From Acidimicrobiaceae bacterium (GTDB lineage: Bacteria; Actinomycetota; Acidimicrobiia; Acidimicrobiales; RAAP-2), in NCBI GenBank assembly GCA_003161575.1, contig PMOE01000096.1, forward strand, positions 1-33,501: a stretch of 33,501 nucleotides of DNA, read 5' to 3'. Position numbers and translations under genes: made by a program. Positions within the stretch are counted from its first letter, which is position 1. Every line of letters begins with the position of its first letter. Shown here one piece after another: positions 26,546 through 33,479 of the stretch. The notes beneath the pieces were generated by a model that saw only the letters and a program-made list of their open reading frames with translations, was not told the origin of the DNA and made no database searches.

Positions 26546-27391
26546 TCAGGCGATGAGCCGGGCCAGGCCCTCTTGGACCATCGAGACGACCAGCCGACCG
26601 GAGCGGTCGAAGAGGAACCCCCGGGCGAGACCCCTCCCGCCGGCGGCGACCGGGGAGTCGGTGTCATAGAGGAGCCACTCGTCGGCCGCGAAGGGCCGGT
26701 GGAACCACATGCAGTGATCCAGGCTCGCCCCCATGAAGTTCGGGTCGTCCCAGCGCACCTCGTGGGGTTTCAAGATGGTGTCGAACAGCGACATGTCCGA
26801 GGCATACGTCGCCACACAGGCGTGCAGCAGCGGGTCATCGGGCAGTTCCCCGTCGGCTCGGATCCACAGACGCTGGTAGGGCAAGTCCCCTTTGGTCTGC
26901 TTCCACGGCAGGTCCCCGATGTAACGCTGGTCGATCGGGTGGGGCCGGACGAACCAGTCGGCCAGCTCCTCGCGCCACGGGGCCAAGCGCTCGGGCAACG
27001 ATTGGAGTTCTTCGGGCCCGGGGACGTCGGGCATGGGGAATTGGTGCTCGAGACCGAGCTCTGCGTCGTGGAAGGAGCAGGCCATGTTGAAGATGGCCCG
27101 ACCGTGCTGGATGGCCACCACCCGCCGGGTGGTGAACGACTTGCCGTCGCGGATGCGGTCGACCTCGTAGAGGATCGGGGTGGTGGGGTCACCGGGCCGT
27201 AGGAAGTACGAGTGCAGCGAATGGACGTGGCCATGTTCGACGGTGCGGCCGGCCGCCATCAGGGCCTGGCCGGCCACCTGGCCGCCGAAGACGCGCTGGC
27301 GCTCTTCTGAAGGTTGAATGCCCCGAAAGATGTTCACCTCGATGGGTTCGAGGTCGAGGAGGTGCACCAAAAAGTCGAGGGACTCACTCAC
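26546..27391 (-). CDS. tesB: Acyl-CoA thioesterase II (TesB)
   Basis: A 281-residue double-hotdog thioesterase that cleaves acyl-CoA to free acid and CoA. The N-terminal hotdog has RVFGGQVAGQAL and HSLHSYFLRPGD; the C-terminal one has the catalytic Asp in YASDMSLFDT, SLDHCMWFHRPF, and the terminal Ser/Gln motif SMVQEGLARL. GTG at 27391 is preferred: it gives the usual N terminus (SESLDFLVHLLDLEPIE). No Shine-Dalgarno is seen, but a CAACAT lies 6 bases before, a variant of the TANNNT boxes. It is divergent from the GH1 gene with 65 bases between. Confidence 0.93.
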   Translation of the reverse strand: MSESLDFLVHLLDLEPIEVNIFRGIQPSEERQRVFGGQVAGQALMAAGRTVEHGHVHSLHSYFLRPGDPTTPILYEVDRIRDGKSFTTRRVVAIQHGRAIFNMACSFHDAELGLEHQFPMPDVPGPEELQSLPERLAPWREELADWFVRPHPIDQRYIGDLPWKQTKGDLPYQRLWIRADGELPDDPLLHACVATYASDMSLFDTILKPHEVRWDDPNFMGASLDHCMWFHRPFAADEWLLYDTDSPVAAGGRGLARGFLFDRSGRLVVSMVQEGLARLIA

Positions 27392-27444
27392 CGTGCCATG
27401 TTGGCAGGCCCGGGACGACCTGGGCGACACCCCCGTTGGGCGTC

Positions 27445-27450
27445 TAGGTT
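27445..27450 (+). promoter_or_regulatory. -10 box TAGGTT of the GH1 gene
   Basis: TAGGTT ends 6 bases before the ATG at 27457 with no Shine-Dalgarno. It lies in the 65-base divergent region shared with tesB. Confidence 0.55.
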
Positions 27451-27456
27451 GCGGCC

Positions 27457-28668
27457 ATGACCGCCGACCAGGATTCGAACGGCTCGAGGATCGAATTCCC
27501 CGAAGGGTTCCTCTGGGGCACCGCCACCGCGGCGCACCAGATCGAGGGGGGCAACGTCAACAATGACTGGTGGGCCTGGGAGCACAACCCCGACTCGGGT
27601 TGTGCCGAGTCGAGCGGGGACGGCTGCGACTCGTGGCACCGCTGGCGAGAGGACGTCGACTTGGTGGCCGACCTCGGGCTCGGTGCCTACCGATTCTCGC
27701 TCGAGTGGAGCCGTATCGAGCCGGCCGAGGGGGAGTGGTCGATCGCCGCCCTCGATCACTACCGGCGGATATGTGCCGCCTGTCTCGGCCGGGGGATCCA
27801 GCCCGTCGTGACCTTCCATCACTTCACGACCCCGCTGTGGCTCTCGGCCCGGGGCGGCTGGGAGGCACCCGACGCCCCCGAGCGCTTCGCCCGGTTCGTC
27901 GAGCGGGCCGCCGCCCACCTGGGCGACCTCATCGGCTGGGCCTGCACCATCAACGAGCCGAACGTGATCGGCGTGATGGGGTACACGATCGGTCACTTCC
28001 CCCCGGGGGTGAAAGACGACCTCACCCGTCACGTCGCGGTCAACGCAGCGATGGTGCGGGCCCACCGGCTGGCCGTCGAGGCCCTGCGCAGTGGCCCGGG
28101 GACCTTCCCGGTCGGGCTCACCTTGTCGATGGCCGAACTGGTGGCGGTGGAGGGCGGCGAGGATTTGCGAGACGGGGCCCAAGAGGTGCTCGAGGACACC
28201 TTTTTGGCGGCGACCGGCGGTGACGACTTCATCGGGGTCCAGAGCTACACGCGGATACGGTTCGGCCCGAAGGGCCTCGTCGGACCCGAAGAGGGCGTGC
28301 CGGTCACCCAGATGGGTTACGAATACTGGCCCCAGGTGGTCGAGTTCACGGTGCGCCGGGCCGCAGCGGTCACGGGCCTGCCCGTCGTGGTTACCGAGAA
28401 CGGCATCGGGACCGAGGACGACACCCAGCGGATCGCCTACATCTCGGCCGCCCTGGCGGGGGTGCGTCGATGCCTCGACGACGGGCTCGACGTCCGGGGC
28501 TATTTCGCCTGGAGCCTGCTCGACAACTTCGAGTGGTCTGTCGGGTACCGGCCGAAGTTCGGTCTGGTTGCCGTGGACCGTCAGACCTTCGAGCGGCGGC
28601 CGAAACCGAGCGCTCTGTGGTTCGCAGAGGTAGCCCAGAAAAACGCGCTGGCCGGTTCCCCGGGCTGA
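27457..28668 (+). CDS. Glycoside hydrolase family 1 (beta-glucosidase-like)
   Basis: A 403-residue retaining glycosidase of family GH1. The N terminus has FLWGTATAAHQIEGG; the acid/base is Glu167 in TINEPN and the nucleophile Glu314 in VTENGIG. FAWSLLDNFEW near the end binds the sugar. It is shorter than the usual 440-480 residues; the region between the two catalytic glutamates is compact, so loops around the substrate cleft are reduced. No signal peptide is present, so it is cytoplasmic. No sugar transporter or regulator is next to it, and the substrate (glucoside, galactoside or other) is not predictable. Confidence 0.93.
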   Translation: MTADQDSNGSRIEFPEGFLWGTATAAHQIEGGNVNNDWWAWEHNPDSGCAESSGDGCDSWHRWREDVDLVADLGLGAYRFSLEWSRIEPAEGEWSIAALDHYRRICAACLGRGIQPVVTFHHFTTPLWLSARGGWEAPDAPERFARFVERAAAHLGDLIGWACTINEPNVIGVMGYTIGHFPPGVKDDLTRHVAVNAAMVRAHRLAVEALRSGPGTFPVGLTLSMAELVAVEGGEDLRDGAQEVLEDTFLAATGGDDFIGVQSYTRIRFGPKGLVGPEEGVPVTQMGYEYWPQVVEFTVRRAAAVTGLPVVVTENGIGTEDDTQRIAYISAALAGVRRCLDDGLDVRGYFAWSLLDNFEWSVGYRPKFGLVAVDRQTFERRPKPSALWFAEVAQKNALAGSPG

Positions 28669-28701
28669 TTCCCTCGACACAGAGCAGCGACCCCGGACAG
28701 G

Positions 28702-28707
28702 TAGCAT
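28702..28707 (+). promoter_or_regulatory. -10 box TAGCAT of the GtrA-like gene
   Basis: TAGCAT ends 8 bases before the GTG at 28716. An in-frame TTG at 28707 overlaps the last base of the box and is therefore a less likely start. Confidence 0.45.
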
Positions 28708-28715
28708 TGCCCGCC

Positions 28716-29258
28716 GTGGCCGACCCGCCTGCACATCCGCCGATCAAGCACGTCTGGAAGTCAGAAGCGCCTCTGGGTGAGCGGCTGAGCCAGATCATGC
28801 GGCACCCGTCCAGCCTCAAACTGGTCAAGTACGCGTCGGTCTCGATCATCTCGACGATCGTGTCCCAGGTGACGCTGCTGCTCACCTTCGGTGTCTTCCA
28901 CCTGATGTCCGAAGTGCCGGCGAACCTGCTGGCCAACGTGGTGGCGACGCCCCCCTCTTACTACTTGAACCGCAAGTGGGTCTGGGGGAAGGGCGGCAAG
29001 TCCCATCTCATGCGCGAGGTCGTCCCGTTCTGGGTGCTCGGGTTCGCCGGCCTCGCCCTTTCCAGCCTCACGGTGTGGGCGGCGGGGAGTTTCGCCCGCC
29101 ACCACGACCTTTCGCACGCCGTGACCACGATCTTGGTGAACGCGGCCAACCTGTTCGCGTTCGGCGTGTTGTGGGTGGTGAAGTTCGTGGTGTACCAACG
29201 CCTGTTCCACGTCGAGCCGGTCGAGCACCCGGACGAATCCGACCTGGTGGAGGCCTAA
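28716..29258 (+). CDS. GtrA-like small membrane protein
   Basis: A 180-residue protein with about four membrane segments, the layout of the GtrA family, whose members help move lipid-linked sugars in glycan or polysaccharide assembly. The hydrophobic segments run roughly at residues 34-58, 64-80, 98-125 and 134-160. The conserved NxxxxxxxSYYLNRKWVW region lies between segments 2 and 3. The N-terminal 30 residues are cytoplasmic-like and the C terminus is acidic. It follows the GH1 gene by 47 bases and converges with yajQ. A role in cell-envelope glycan is suggested by family only. Confidence 0.82.
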   Translation: MADPPAHPPIKHVWKSEAPLGERLSQIMRHPSSLKLVKYASVSIISTIVSQVTLLLTFGVFHLMSEVPANLLANVVATPPSYYLNRKWVWGKGGKSHLMREVVPFWVLGFAGLALSSLTVWAAGSFARHHDLSHAVTTILVNAANLFAFGVLWVVKFVVYQRLFHVEPVEHPDESDLVEA

Positions 29259-29286
29259 CCTCGTCCTTCGTCGGTGACCACCGGGC

Positions 29287-29775
29287 TCAGTCGCGGAAGT
29301 TGTCGAACTGCAAGGGGATGCCGAAGTCCCCACCTTTGCACGCGGTGATCACGGCCTGGAGATCGTCGCGTTTTTTGCCGGTGACTCGGAGCTGTTCGCC
29401 CTGGGTCTGCGAGCTCACCCCTTTGAGCCCCAGGTCCTTGATGAACTTGTTGAGCTTTTTCGCGTGTTCCTGCGAGATGCCCGCCTTGAGGGCGATCTTC
29501 TGGCGGGCCGTTCCCTTCGACGCCTCTTCGATGGGGCCGGCGTCGATGGCCTTCAGCGAGACCTGTCGCCGCACCAGCTTCTCCTCGAGGACCTGGTAGA
29601 GCGCGCGGAGTCGGTCCTCGGTCGAAGAATGCAGGACCAGCTCGTTGTCGTTGAGGTCGATGGTCGAGTCGGTGTTCTTGAAGTCGAACCGGGTGGTGGC
29701 CTCGCGGTTCGCCTGGTCGACCGCGTTGCGCACCTCTTGCATATCGACTTCCGAGACGATGTCGAAGGTGGGCAT
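29287..29775 (-). CDS. yajQ: YajQ family nucleotide-binding protein
   Basis: A 162-residue protein of the YajQ (UPF0234) family, small two-domain proteins reported in other bacteria to bind cyclic di-GMP or nucleotides. Hallmarks are SFDIVSE-like start (MPTFDIVSEVDMQEVRNAVDQA), RFDFKNTDS, KGTARQKIALKAGIS, and VTGKKRDDLQAVI close to the C terminus. Length is typical. The ATG is preceded by TATCGT at 6 bases and no Shine-Dalgarno. It lies 94 bases from the divergent tRNA-Tyr gene. Confidence 0.95.
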   Translation of the reverse strand: MPTFDIVSEVDMQEVRNAVDQANREATTRFDFKNTDSTIDLNDNELVLHSSTEDRLRALYQVLEEKLVRRQVSLKAIDAGPIEEASKGTARQKIALKAGISQEHAKKLNKFIKDLGLKGVSSQTQGEQLRVTGKKRDDLQAVITACKGGDFGIPLQFDNFRD

Positions 29776-29781
29776 CGGCCC

Positions 29782-29787
29782 ACGATA
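29782..29787 (-). promoter_or_regulatory. -10 box TATCGT of yajQ
   Basis: On the minus strand TATCGT ends 6 bases before the yajQ ATG; the spacer is GGGCCG and no ribosome site is visible. Confidence 0.5.
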
Positions 29788-29853
29788 CCGGCCCGGAGGC
29801 TGCGCTCTCGGGGAGGTCGCTTGAGCCGGATCTGCAAGGTTGCGCAGGCCGAG

Positions 29854-29859
29854 TATCCT
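29854..29859 (+). promoter_or_regulatory. -10 box TATCCT of tRNA-Tyr
   Basis: TATCCT ends 10 bases before the mature tRNA 5' end, so the primary leader would be only a few bases. The same hexamer precedes the probable tRNA-Trp. Confidence 0.4.
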
Positions 29860-29869
29860 CGCCCCCTTC

Positions 29870-29951
29870 GGGTCGGTGTCCGAGTGGCCAAAGGAAGCAG
29901 ACTGTAAATCTGCCGGCTCAGCCTACGGAGGTTCGAATCCTCCCCGGCCCA
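29870..29951 (+). tRNA. tRNA-Tyr (anticodon GTA)
   Basis: The 82-base gene folds as a class II tRNA. The acceptor stem pairs GGGTCGG (29870-29876) with CCGGCCC (29944-29950). The anticodon stem is GCAGA/TCTGC with loop CTGTAAA, anticodon GTA at 29904-29906. A long variable arm (29914-29926) fits tyrosine, and the T-arm is GGAGG-TTCGAAT-CCTCC. The discriminator is A29951; no CCA is encoded. Confidence 0.95.
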
Positions 29952-30516
29952 CGGAGGCGAACGCGGCGCCCACTTTCGGCGCGCCACGCACGTTCGGTTG
30001 GATAACGCGTGGGGATCCGGGCTGCGGGCCACGGCGAGTGCTCACCGATTCGCACCGGGCGAACAGGGGCACGGATGCGACCCGCCGTCGGACGCCTGAG
30101 TATCGGATCGTTGGCGGCGGGACCGCTGACCCCGACGTTCGGCGTCCGGGCGGACCCGGCCGGCGCTGGGGTACTCGTCGGGAAGGTGAGCTTCAGCTAC
30201 TCGGAGTGTGAGCGAATGAGCTCCCCGGTGGTGGTGGTCGCCGCCGCCCAGTTCATCGGGATCACGGCCCGAGAACCGGTGGCGGCCTCCCCGAGATCAG
30301 CAGAGCATTGTCCCAGGTCGAGAGCCCTCCGAGGCAGCCGTGCGCCATGCCTTTCCCCGCGGCCCTCGGACCGTTACAATGCCGTTACGGAACGGTTGCA
30401 GCCCCTGCGCTTTCGGGCACGGGGATACCGACGGTCGGGGTCGGGAGCTGGGCCGTCCGGGCGTTTGGCAGTGTGCACGGCCCTACCTACCCACCCGACA
30501 TCGCCGACCAGTGGCG
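29952..30516 (+). other. Gene-poor stretch between tRNA-Tyr and the mannosyltransferase gene
   Basis: About 565 bases with no gene I can support. An open frame from 30009 runs to 30536 but its product has no recognisable fold, repeats Pro/Arg-rich runs and has no ribosome site or TANNNT box. The only clear structure is at 30371-30395 (see that entry). The stretch may be an extended promoter or leader for the next gene. Confidence 0.5.
30371..30395 (+). promoter_or_regulatory. Possible promoter with CCGTTAC repeats before the mannosyltransferase gene
   Basis: CCGTTAC occurs at 30371-30377 and 30382-30388, starts 11 bases apart (one helical turn). The second copy also pairs as CCGTT (30382-30386) with AACGG (30391-30395). 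TACAAT at 30375-30380, a good -10 match, overlaps the first repeat. A factor bound here could control that promoter. Confidence 0.4.
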
Positions 30517-32307
30517 ATGCCAGACCCCCAAGGTGAAGTCGACGCCGCAGTGGCAGACAACCTGAACACCCCCGCCGACCCGGACCACCGGACCGATTCG
30601 CCCGTCGACACCCTCGACGCGCCGAGGTTCGGTCGCGCCGGCGTATTGGTCACACGGGGCAAGCGGTTCGCCCGCATCGGCACGGAGTCGGCGTGGACGT
30701 GGTCGGACCACTTCGCGGTGTGGTCCGAGATGGTCCGGGTCCGCTTCTTCCCGTCCCGGGTGCTGGCCGGGCAGATGCAACCCGACGACGACGATCCCGA
30801 CGACTGGCGCTTCTTGCGCAAGCCCGCGGTTCTGGGCTTTGTGGCCCTGGTCGCCATCGCCTTCGGCGCGTCCTTCCCGAGTTCGCCCTTCAAACTCGAG
30901 ATGGCCAACACCTGGTTCTTCGGCGAGCCGGCGGCCCAGGGCGCCTCCGAGAGCTTCGTCCTTCTCGGCCTGGTGTCGACCTATGGCGGCCTCTTGTTGT
31001 TGATGCGGGTCTGGTACGGGCTGATGAAGGCGCTGGCTCGACGGCCCGGGGTCCCGATCCGCTACCTGACGTGGATCCTCGTGCTGTGGCTCATCCCGAT
31101 GCTGGTGGTGGCTCCGCTTTTCAGCCGCGACGTCTTTTCCTACGCCGCCCAGGGCGAGATGATGAGCCGGCACATCAACCCGTATAACTACGGGCCCTTC
31201 ACTCTCGGGGCCGGGCCGTACCCGAACCCCGTCGACCCGCTGTGGGGGAACACGCCCGCGCCGTACGGCCCGCTGTTCTTGATGGTCGACGGGTTCTTCG
31301 CCAGCGCCAGCCTCCACCACGAGCTGGTGACCGTGGTGCTCTTGCGGCTGCTGGCACTGGCCGGGGTCGCCCTCATCGCCTTTTGCATTCCGAAGCTGGC
31401 GACGCTGTACAACCGCGACGCCGGCCCGATCTACGTGCTGGCCGTGCTGAACCCGCTGGTGCTGCTGACGCTCGTCGGGGGGGCCCACAACGACGCCATC
31501 ATGGTCGGGCTGCTGATCGCCGGGGTCACCGCGGCCAAGTACAAGCATCCGGTCTTGGGCATCATCTTGTGTGCGCTGGCCGCGGCGGTCAAGGTCCCCG
31601 CCGCACTCGGTGTCGTCTATATCGCCTGGGAGTGGCTGGGGACCGGGGTCCCGGTGCGCCAACGCATCCGCCCGCTCGTGACCGCCGGGCTCATCGCCGG
31701 CGCGGTGATGGGCGTGCTGTCGGTCGTGAGCGGCCTCGGCGTCGGATGGGTGGCCAATCTGGCCACCCCGGGCACCGTTCGGAGCTGGCTGGCGCCGGCG
31801 ACGGGCATCGGCATGGGATTCTCCGGGCTGGCCCACACCGTCGGGATCAATGTCTCCTTGGGGGGTGTGCTGTCGGTGACCCGCCTCCTCGGCCTGGCCG
31901 CGGCCGTCGGGGCGTCGATCTACCTGTTGGCCGTGAGCGATCGCATCGGGGGCCTCAAGGCCCTCGGACTGAGCCTGCTCTTGTTCGTGGTCCTGGGCCC
32001 GGTCGTCCAGCCCTGGTACCTCACGTGGGGCATCGTGCTGTTGGCCCCGGTCGTCATGGGGCGCCTGCGCTCGGTCCTGATCGTGGTGTCGGTGGTCTGT
32101 CCGTTCATCGGGCTTCCCGGCGGGCGCAGACTGCTCGACGAGCTCATCCACGCCAATCCGCTGGCCGTCGCCGCCGCCCTGTTGGTGCTGCTCGGGGTGC
32201 TGATCGCTCCCCTCGGGCACTGGTCGACGGCCTGGCGGGACGACCAGGTCGCTTCCGAGCTCGACGACCCCGACGACTCGATCCCGACGCCCGCGCTCGG
32301 TACCTGA
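30517..32307 (+). CDS. MptB-like alpha-mannosyltransferase (GT-C, polyprenol-linked)
   Basis: A 596-residue multi-pass membrane protein resembling the actinobacterial MptA/MptB family. These enzymes take mannose from polyprenyl-phosphomannose to build the alpha-1,6 mannan backbone of lipoglycans. About 12-13 hydrophobic segments run from about residue 105 to the end; the N-terminal 100 residues are cytoplasmic and polar. The first loop has FSRDVFSYAAQGEMMSRHINPYNYGP with the likely catalytic Asp, followed by NTPAPYGPLF, both family hallmarks. The start is uncertain: ATG at 30517, GTG at 30511 and GTG at 30550 are in frame, none with a clear ribosome site. It converges with the GNAT gene. Confidence 0.82.
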   Translation: MPDPQGEVDAAVADNLNTPADPDHRTDSPVDTLDAPRFGRAGVLVTRGKRFARIGTESAWTWSDHFAVWSEMVRVRFFPSRVLAGQMQPDDDDPDDWRFLRKPAVLGFVALVAIAFGASFPSSPFKLEMANTWFFGEPAAQGASESFVLLGLVSTYGGLLLLMRVWYGLMKALARRPGVPIRYLTWILVLWLIPMLVVAPLFSRDVFSYAAQGEMMSRHINPYNYGPFTLGAGPYPNPVDPLWGNTPAPYGPLFLMVDGFFASASLHHELVTVVLLRLLALAGVALIAFCIPKLATLYNRDAGPIYVLAVLNPLVLLTLVGGAHNDAIMVGLLIAGVTAAKYKHPVLGIILCALAAAVKVPAALGVVYIAWEWLGTGVPVRQRIRPLVTAGLIAGAVMGVLSVVSGLGVGWVANLATPGTVRSWLAPATGIGMGFSGLAHTVGINVSLGGVLSVTRLLGLAAAVGASIYLLAVSDRIGGLKALGLSLLLFVVLGPVVQPWYLTWGIVLLAPVVMGRLRSVLIVVSVVCPFIGLPGGRRLLDELIHANPLAVAAALLVLLGVLIAPLGHWSTAWRDDQVASELDDPDDSIPTPALGT

Positions 32308-32347
32308 GCGCCCCGCCACACCTCGCGCTGGGTCCCCCGGCGCCGTC

Positions 32348-32866
32348 TCAGAGCAGGCGCTGCAGCTCGACCACGTCGAGCCAGCGTCCGTGCTTGCGCC
32401 CCACCTCGCGCTCGGTGCCGACCATCTCGAAGCCGCAAGCCAGATGGAGGCGGATCGACGCCTCGTTGTGGCCCACGATCCGGGCGACCACAGCGTGGAA
32501 ACCGTGGTTGGCGGCCAGGCCGAGCAATTCGTCGAGCAGGGCCCGGCCGACGCCGGCCCCCCGCCGCCCCGCATCGACATAGACCGAGTTCTCGACCGTC
32601 GTGGCGTAGGCCGGGCGGTCCCGATACGGCGAGAGGGCTCCGAAGCCCAAAACGGCCCCGGCGTCTGAACCGCCCGCCGCGGCGGTGGCAACCACCGCCG
32701 GGTGGGCTCCTCGGTGCCGATCGAGCCAGGCGCCCTGCTCGGCGGCGGTCCACGGCACGAGGTCGAAGGTGTTGGTATCGCCGGTGACCTCGGCGTTGTA
32801 GATCGTCCGGATCGCATCGGCATCGCTCGGTGCGGCCGGTCGGATGTGTATCGCAGAGAGTGGCAT
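32348..32866 (-). CDS. GNAT N-acetyltransferase (phosphinothricin acetyltransferase-like)
   Basis: A 172-residue GNAT enzyme that moves acetyl from acetyl-CoA to an amine. The acetyl-CoA loop is RRGAGVG (R/QxxGxG/A) in YVDAGRRGAGVGRALLDELL. The N-terminal IRPAAPSDADAIRTIYNAEV and the SPYRDRPAYATTVENSVYV stretch resemble the PAT/Bar subgroup acting on phosphinothricin or methionine sulfone-like amines. Substrate is not certain. The ATG follows a TACCAT box by 7 bases without a Shine-Dalgarno. It is divergent from the tRNA-Thr gene with 87 bases between. Confidence 0.88.
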   Translation of the reverse strand: MPLSAIHIRPAAPSDADAIRTIYNAEVTGDTNTFDLVPWTAAEQGAWLDRHRGAHPAVVATAAAGGSDAGAVLGFGALSPYRDRPAYATTVENSVYVDAGRRGAGVGRALLDELLGLAANHGFHAVVARIVGHNEASIRLHLACGFEMVGTEREVGRKHGRWLDVVELQRLL

Positions 32867-32873
32867 TCAGGCG

Positions 32874-32879
32874 ATGGTA
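32874..32879 (-). promoter_or_regulatory. -10 box TACCAT of the GNAT gene
   Basis: On the minus strand TACCAT ends 7 bases before the ATG at 32866, with no Shine-Dalgarno between. Confidence 0.5.
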
Positions 32880-32920
32880 CCGACGGCAGTGCCTGGGGGC
32901 GGTCCGGTCCGGGTCGTGGC

Positions 32921-32926
32921 TATCAT
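32921..32926 (+). promoter_or_regulatory. -10 box TATCAT for the tRNA-Thr/tRNA-Met pair
   Basis: TATCAT ends 27 bases before the mature 5' end of tRNA-Thr, leaving a short leader to be trimmed. No clear -35 hexamer is seen. Confidence 0.4.
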
Positions 32927-32953
32927 GTCTCTTCGCGGTCGGACGGCTGCGGC

Positions 32954-33026
32954 GCCCCCTTAGCTCAGTCGGCAGAGCACAGCCATGGTAAGGCTGGTGT
33001 CGTCGGTTCGATTCCGACAGGGGGCT
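32954..33026 (+). tRNA. tRNA-Thr (anticodon GGT)
   Basis: A 73-base gene. The acceptor pairs GCCCCCT (32954-32960) with AGGGGGC (33019-33025). The anticodon stem is CAGCC/GGCTG with loop ATGGTAA, anticodon GGT at 32987-32989. The T-arm is GTCGG-TTCGATT-CCGAC; discriminator T33026; no CCA is encoded. It lies 7 bases before tRNA-Met, so the two probably share a transcript. Confidence 0.95.
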
Positions 33027-33033
33027 CGCCCTT

Positions 33034-33107
33034 GGCGGCGTAGCTCAGTTGGTCAGAGCACACGGCTCATAATCGTGTTGTCGCGGGTTCGAGTCCCGCC
33101 GCCGCTA
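33034..33107 (+). tRNA. tRNA-Met, elongator (anticodon CAT)
   Basis: A 74-base gene. The acceptor pairs GGCGGCG (33034-33040) with CGCCGCT (33100-33106), the first pair being G-U. The anticodon is CAT at 33068-33070 with stem CACGG/TCGTG, which lacks the three consecutive G-C pairs of initiator tRNA, so it is the elongator. The T-arm is GCGGG-TTCGAGT-CCCGC and the discriminator A33107. An isoleucine tRNA with modified CAT is a less likely reading. Confidence 0.9.
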
Positions 33108-33223
33108 CTGTCCCGGGACACGCCCGGGGGATCAGGAGAATCCAGAGGATCGACAAGAGCAGGGCCGATACCAGTGGGGGGCCGGTTGGGCCCCGAGGGC
33201 ACCGGCACAAGGAAGGAAGAACC

Positions 33224-33388
33224 GTGGCAAAGAACGAAAAGAGGGTGCAGGTCACCTTGGCGTGTGAGGTCTGCAAGCGCCGGAACTACATCACGATGAA
33301 GAACAAGTTGAACGATCGTGAGCGGATCGAGATGAAGAAGTACTGCCGCTTCGACCGCAAGCACACCCTCCACAAAGAGACGCGCTGA
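33224..33388 (+). CDS. rpmG: 50S ribosomal protein L33
   Basis: A 54-residue ribosomal protein of the large subunit near the E site. It shows the first zinc pair ([13 protein letters not shown], Cys14 and Cys17) and the C-terminal [16 protein letters not shown]. In zinc-binding L33 this second motif is CxxC; here the last ligand position is Asp44, giving Cys-Cys-Cys-Asp. GTG at 33224 has AAGGAAGGA just upstream, a strong ribosome site. It follows the tRNA-Thr/tRNA-Met pair and precedes a probable tRNA-Trp, the usual order before secE-nusG. Confidence 0.95.
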   Translation: MAKNEKRVQVTLACEVCKRRNYITMKNKLNDRERIEMKKYCRFDRKHTLHKETR

Positions 33389-33389
33389 G

Positions 33390-33406
33390 CCGGCGCCCAC
33401 CGCCGG
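33390..33406 (+). terminator. Hairpin after rpmG, no T-run
   Basis: CCGGCG (33390-33395), loop CCCAC, then CGCCGG (33401-33406) form a perfect 6-bp stem right after the rpmG stop. No run of T follows, so an intrinsic terminator is uncertain; it may separate the rpmG and tRNA-Trp transcripts. Confidence 0.35.
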
Positions 33407-33417
33407 TGCTAGCCTCT

Positions 33418-33423
33418 TATCCT
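33418..33423 (+). promoter_or_regulatory. -10-like box TATCCT upstream of tRNA-Trp
   Basis: TATCCT lies 56 bases before the partial tRNA, identical to the hexamer in front of tRNA-Tyr. It may start transcription of the tRNA-Trp and following genes. Confidence 0.3.
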
Positions 33424-33479
33424 GCTCCCCAGGTCAGGTGGTGGACGCCACCCGCCGAAGGACCGAGGGTGGACCACCG

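Noticed and set aside
25462..26667. 401-codon frame antisense to gltA
   Set aside because: Citrate synthase catalytic residues are on the plus strand; the antisense product is low complexity.
27388..28734. 448-codon frame antisense to the GH1 gene
   Set aside because: Same shadow effect; the GH1 catalytic glutamates are on the plus strand.
30009..30536. 175-codon plus-strand frame before the mannosyltransferase gene
   Set aside because: No start signal, no recognisable domain, overlaps the start of the next gene; treated as non-coding.
30487..32823. 778-codon minus-strand frame over the mannosyltransferase and GNAT genes
   Set aside because: Rich in Gly, Arg, Gln and His with no fold; both overlapped genes have recognised motifs.
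33034..33107. Initiator tRNA-Met or tRNA-Ile (CAT) reading
   Set aside because: The anticodon stem lacks the three G-C pairs of initiators and the body matches actinobacterial elongator tRNA-Met.
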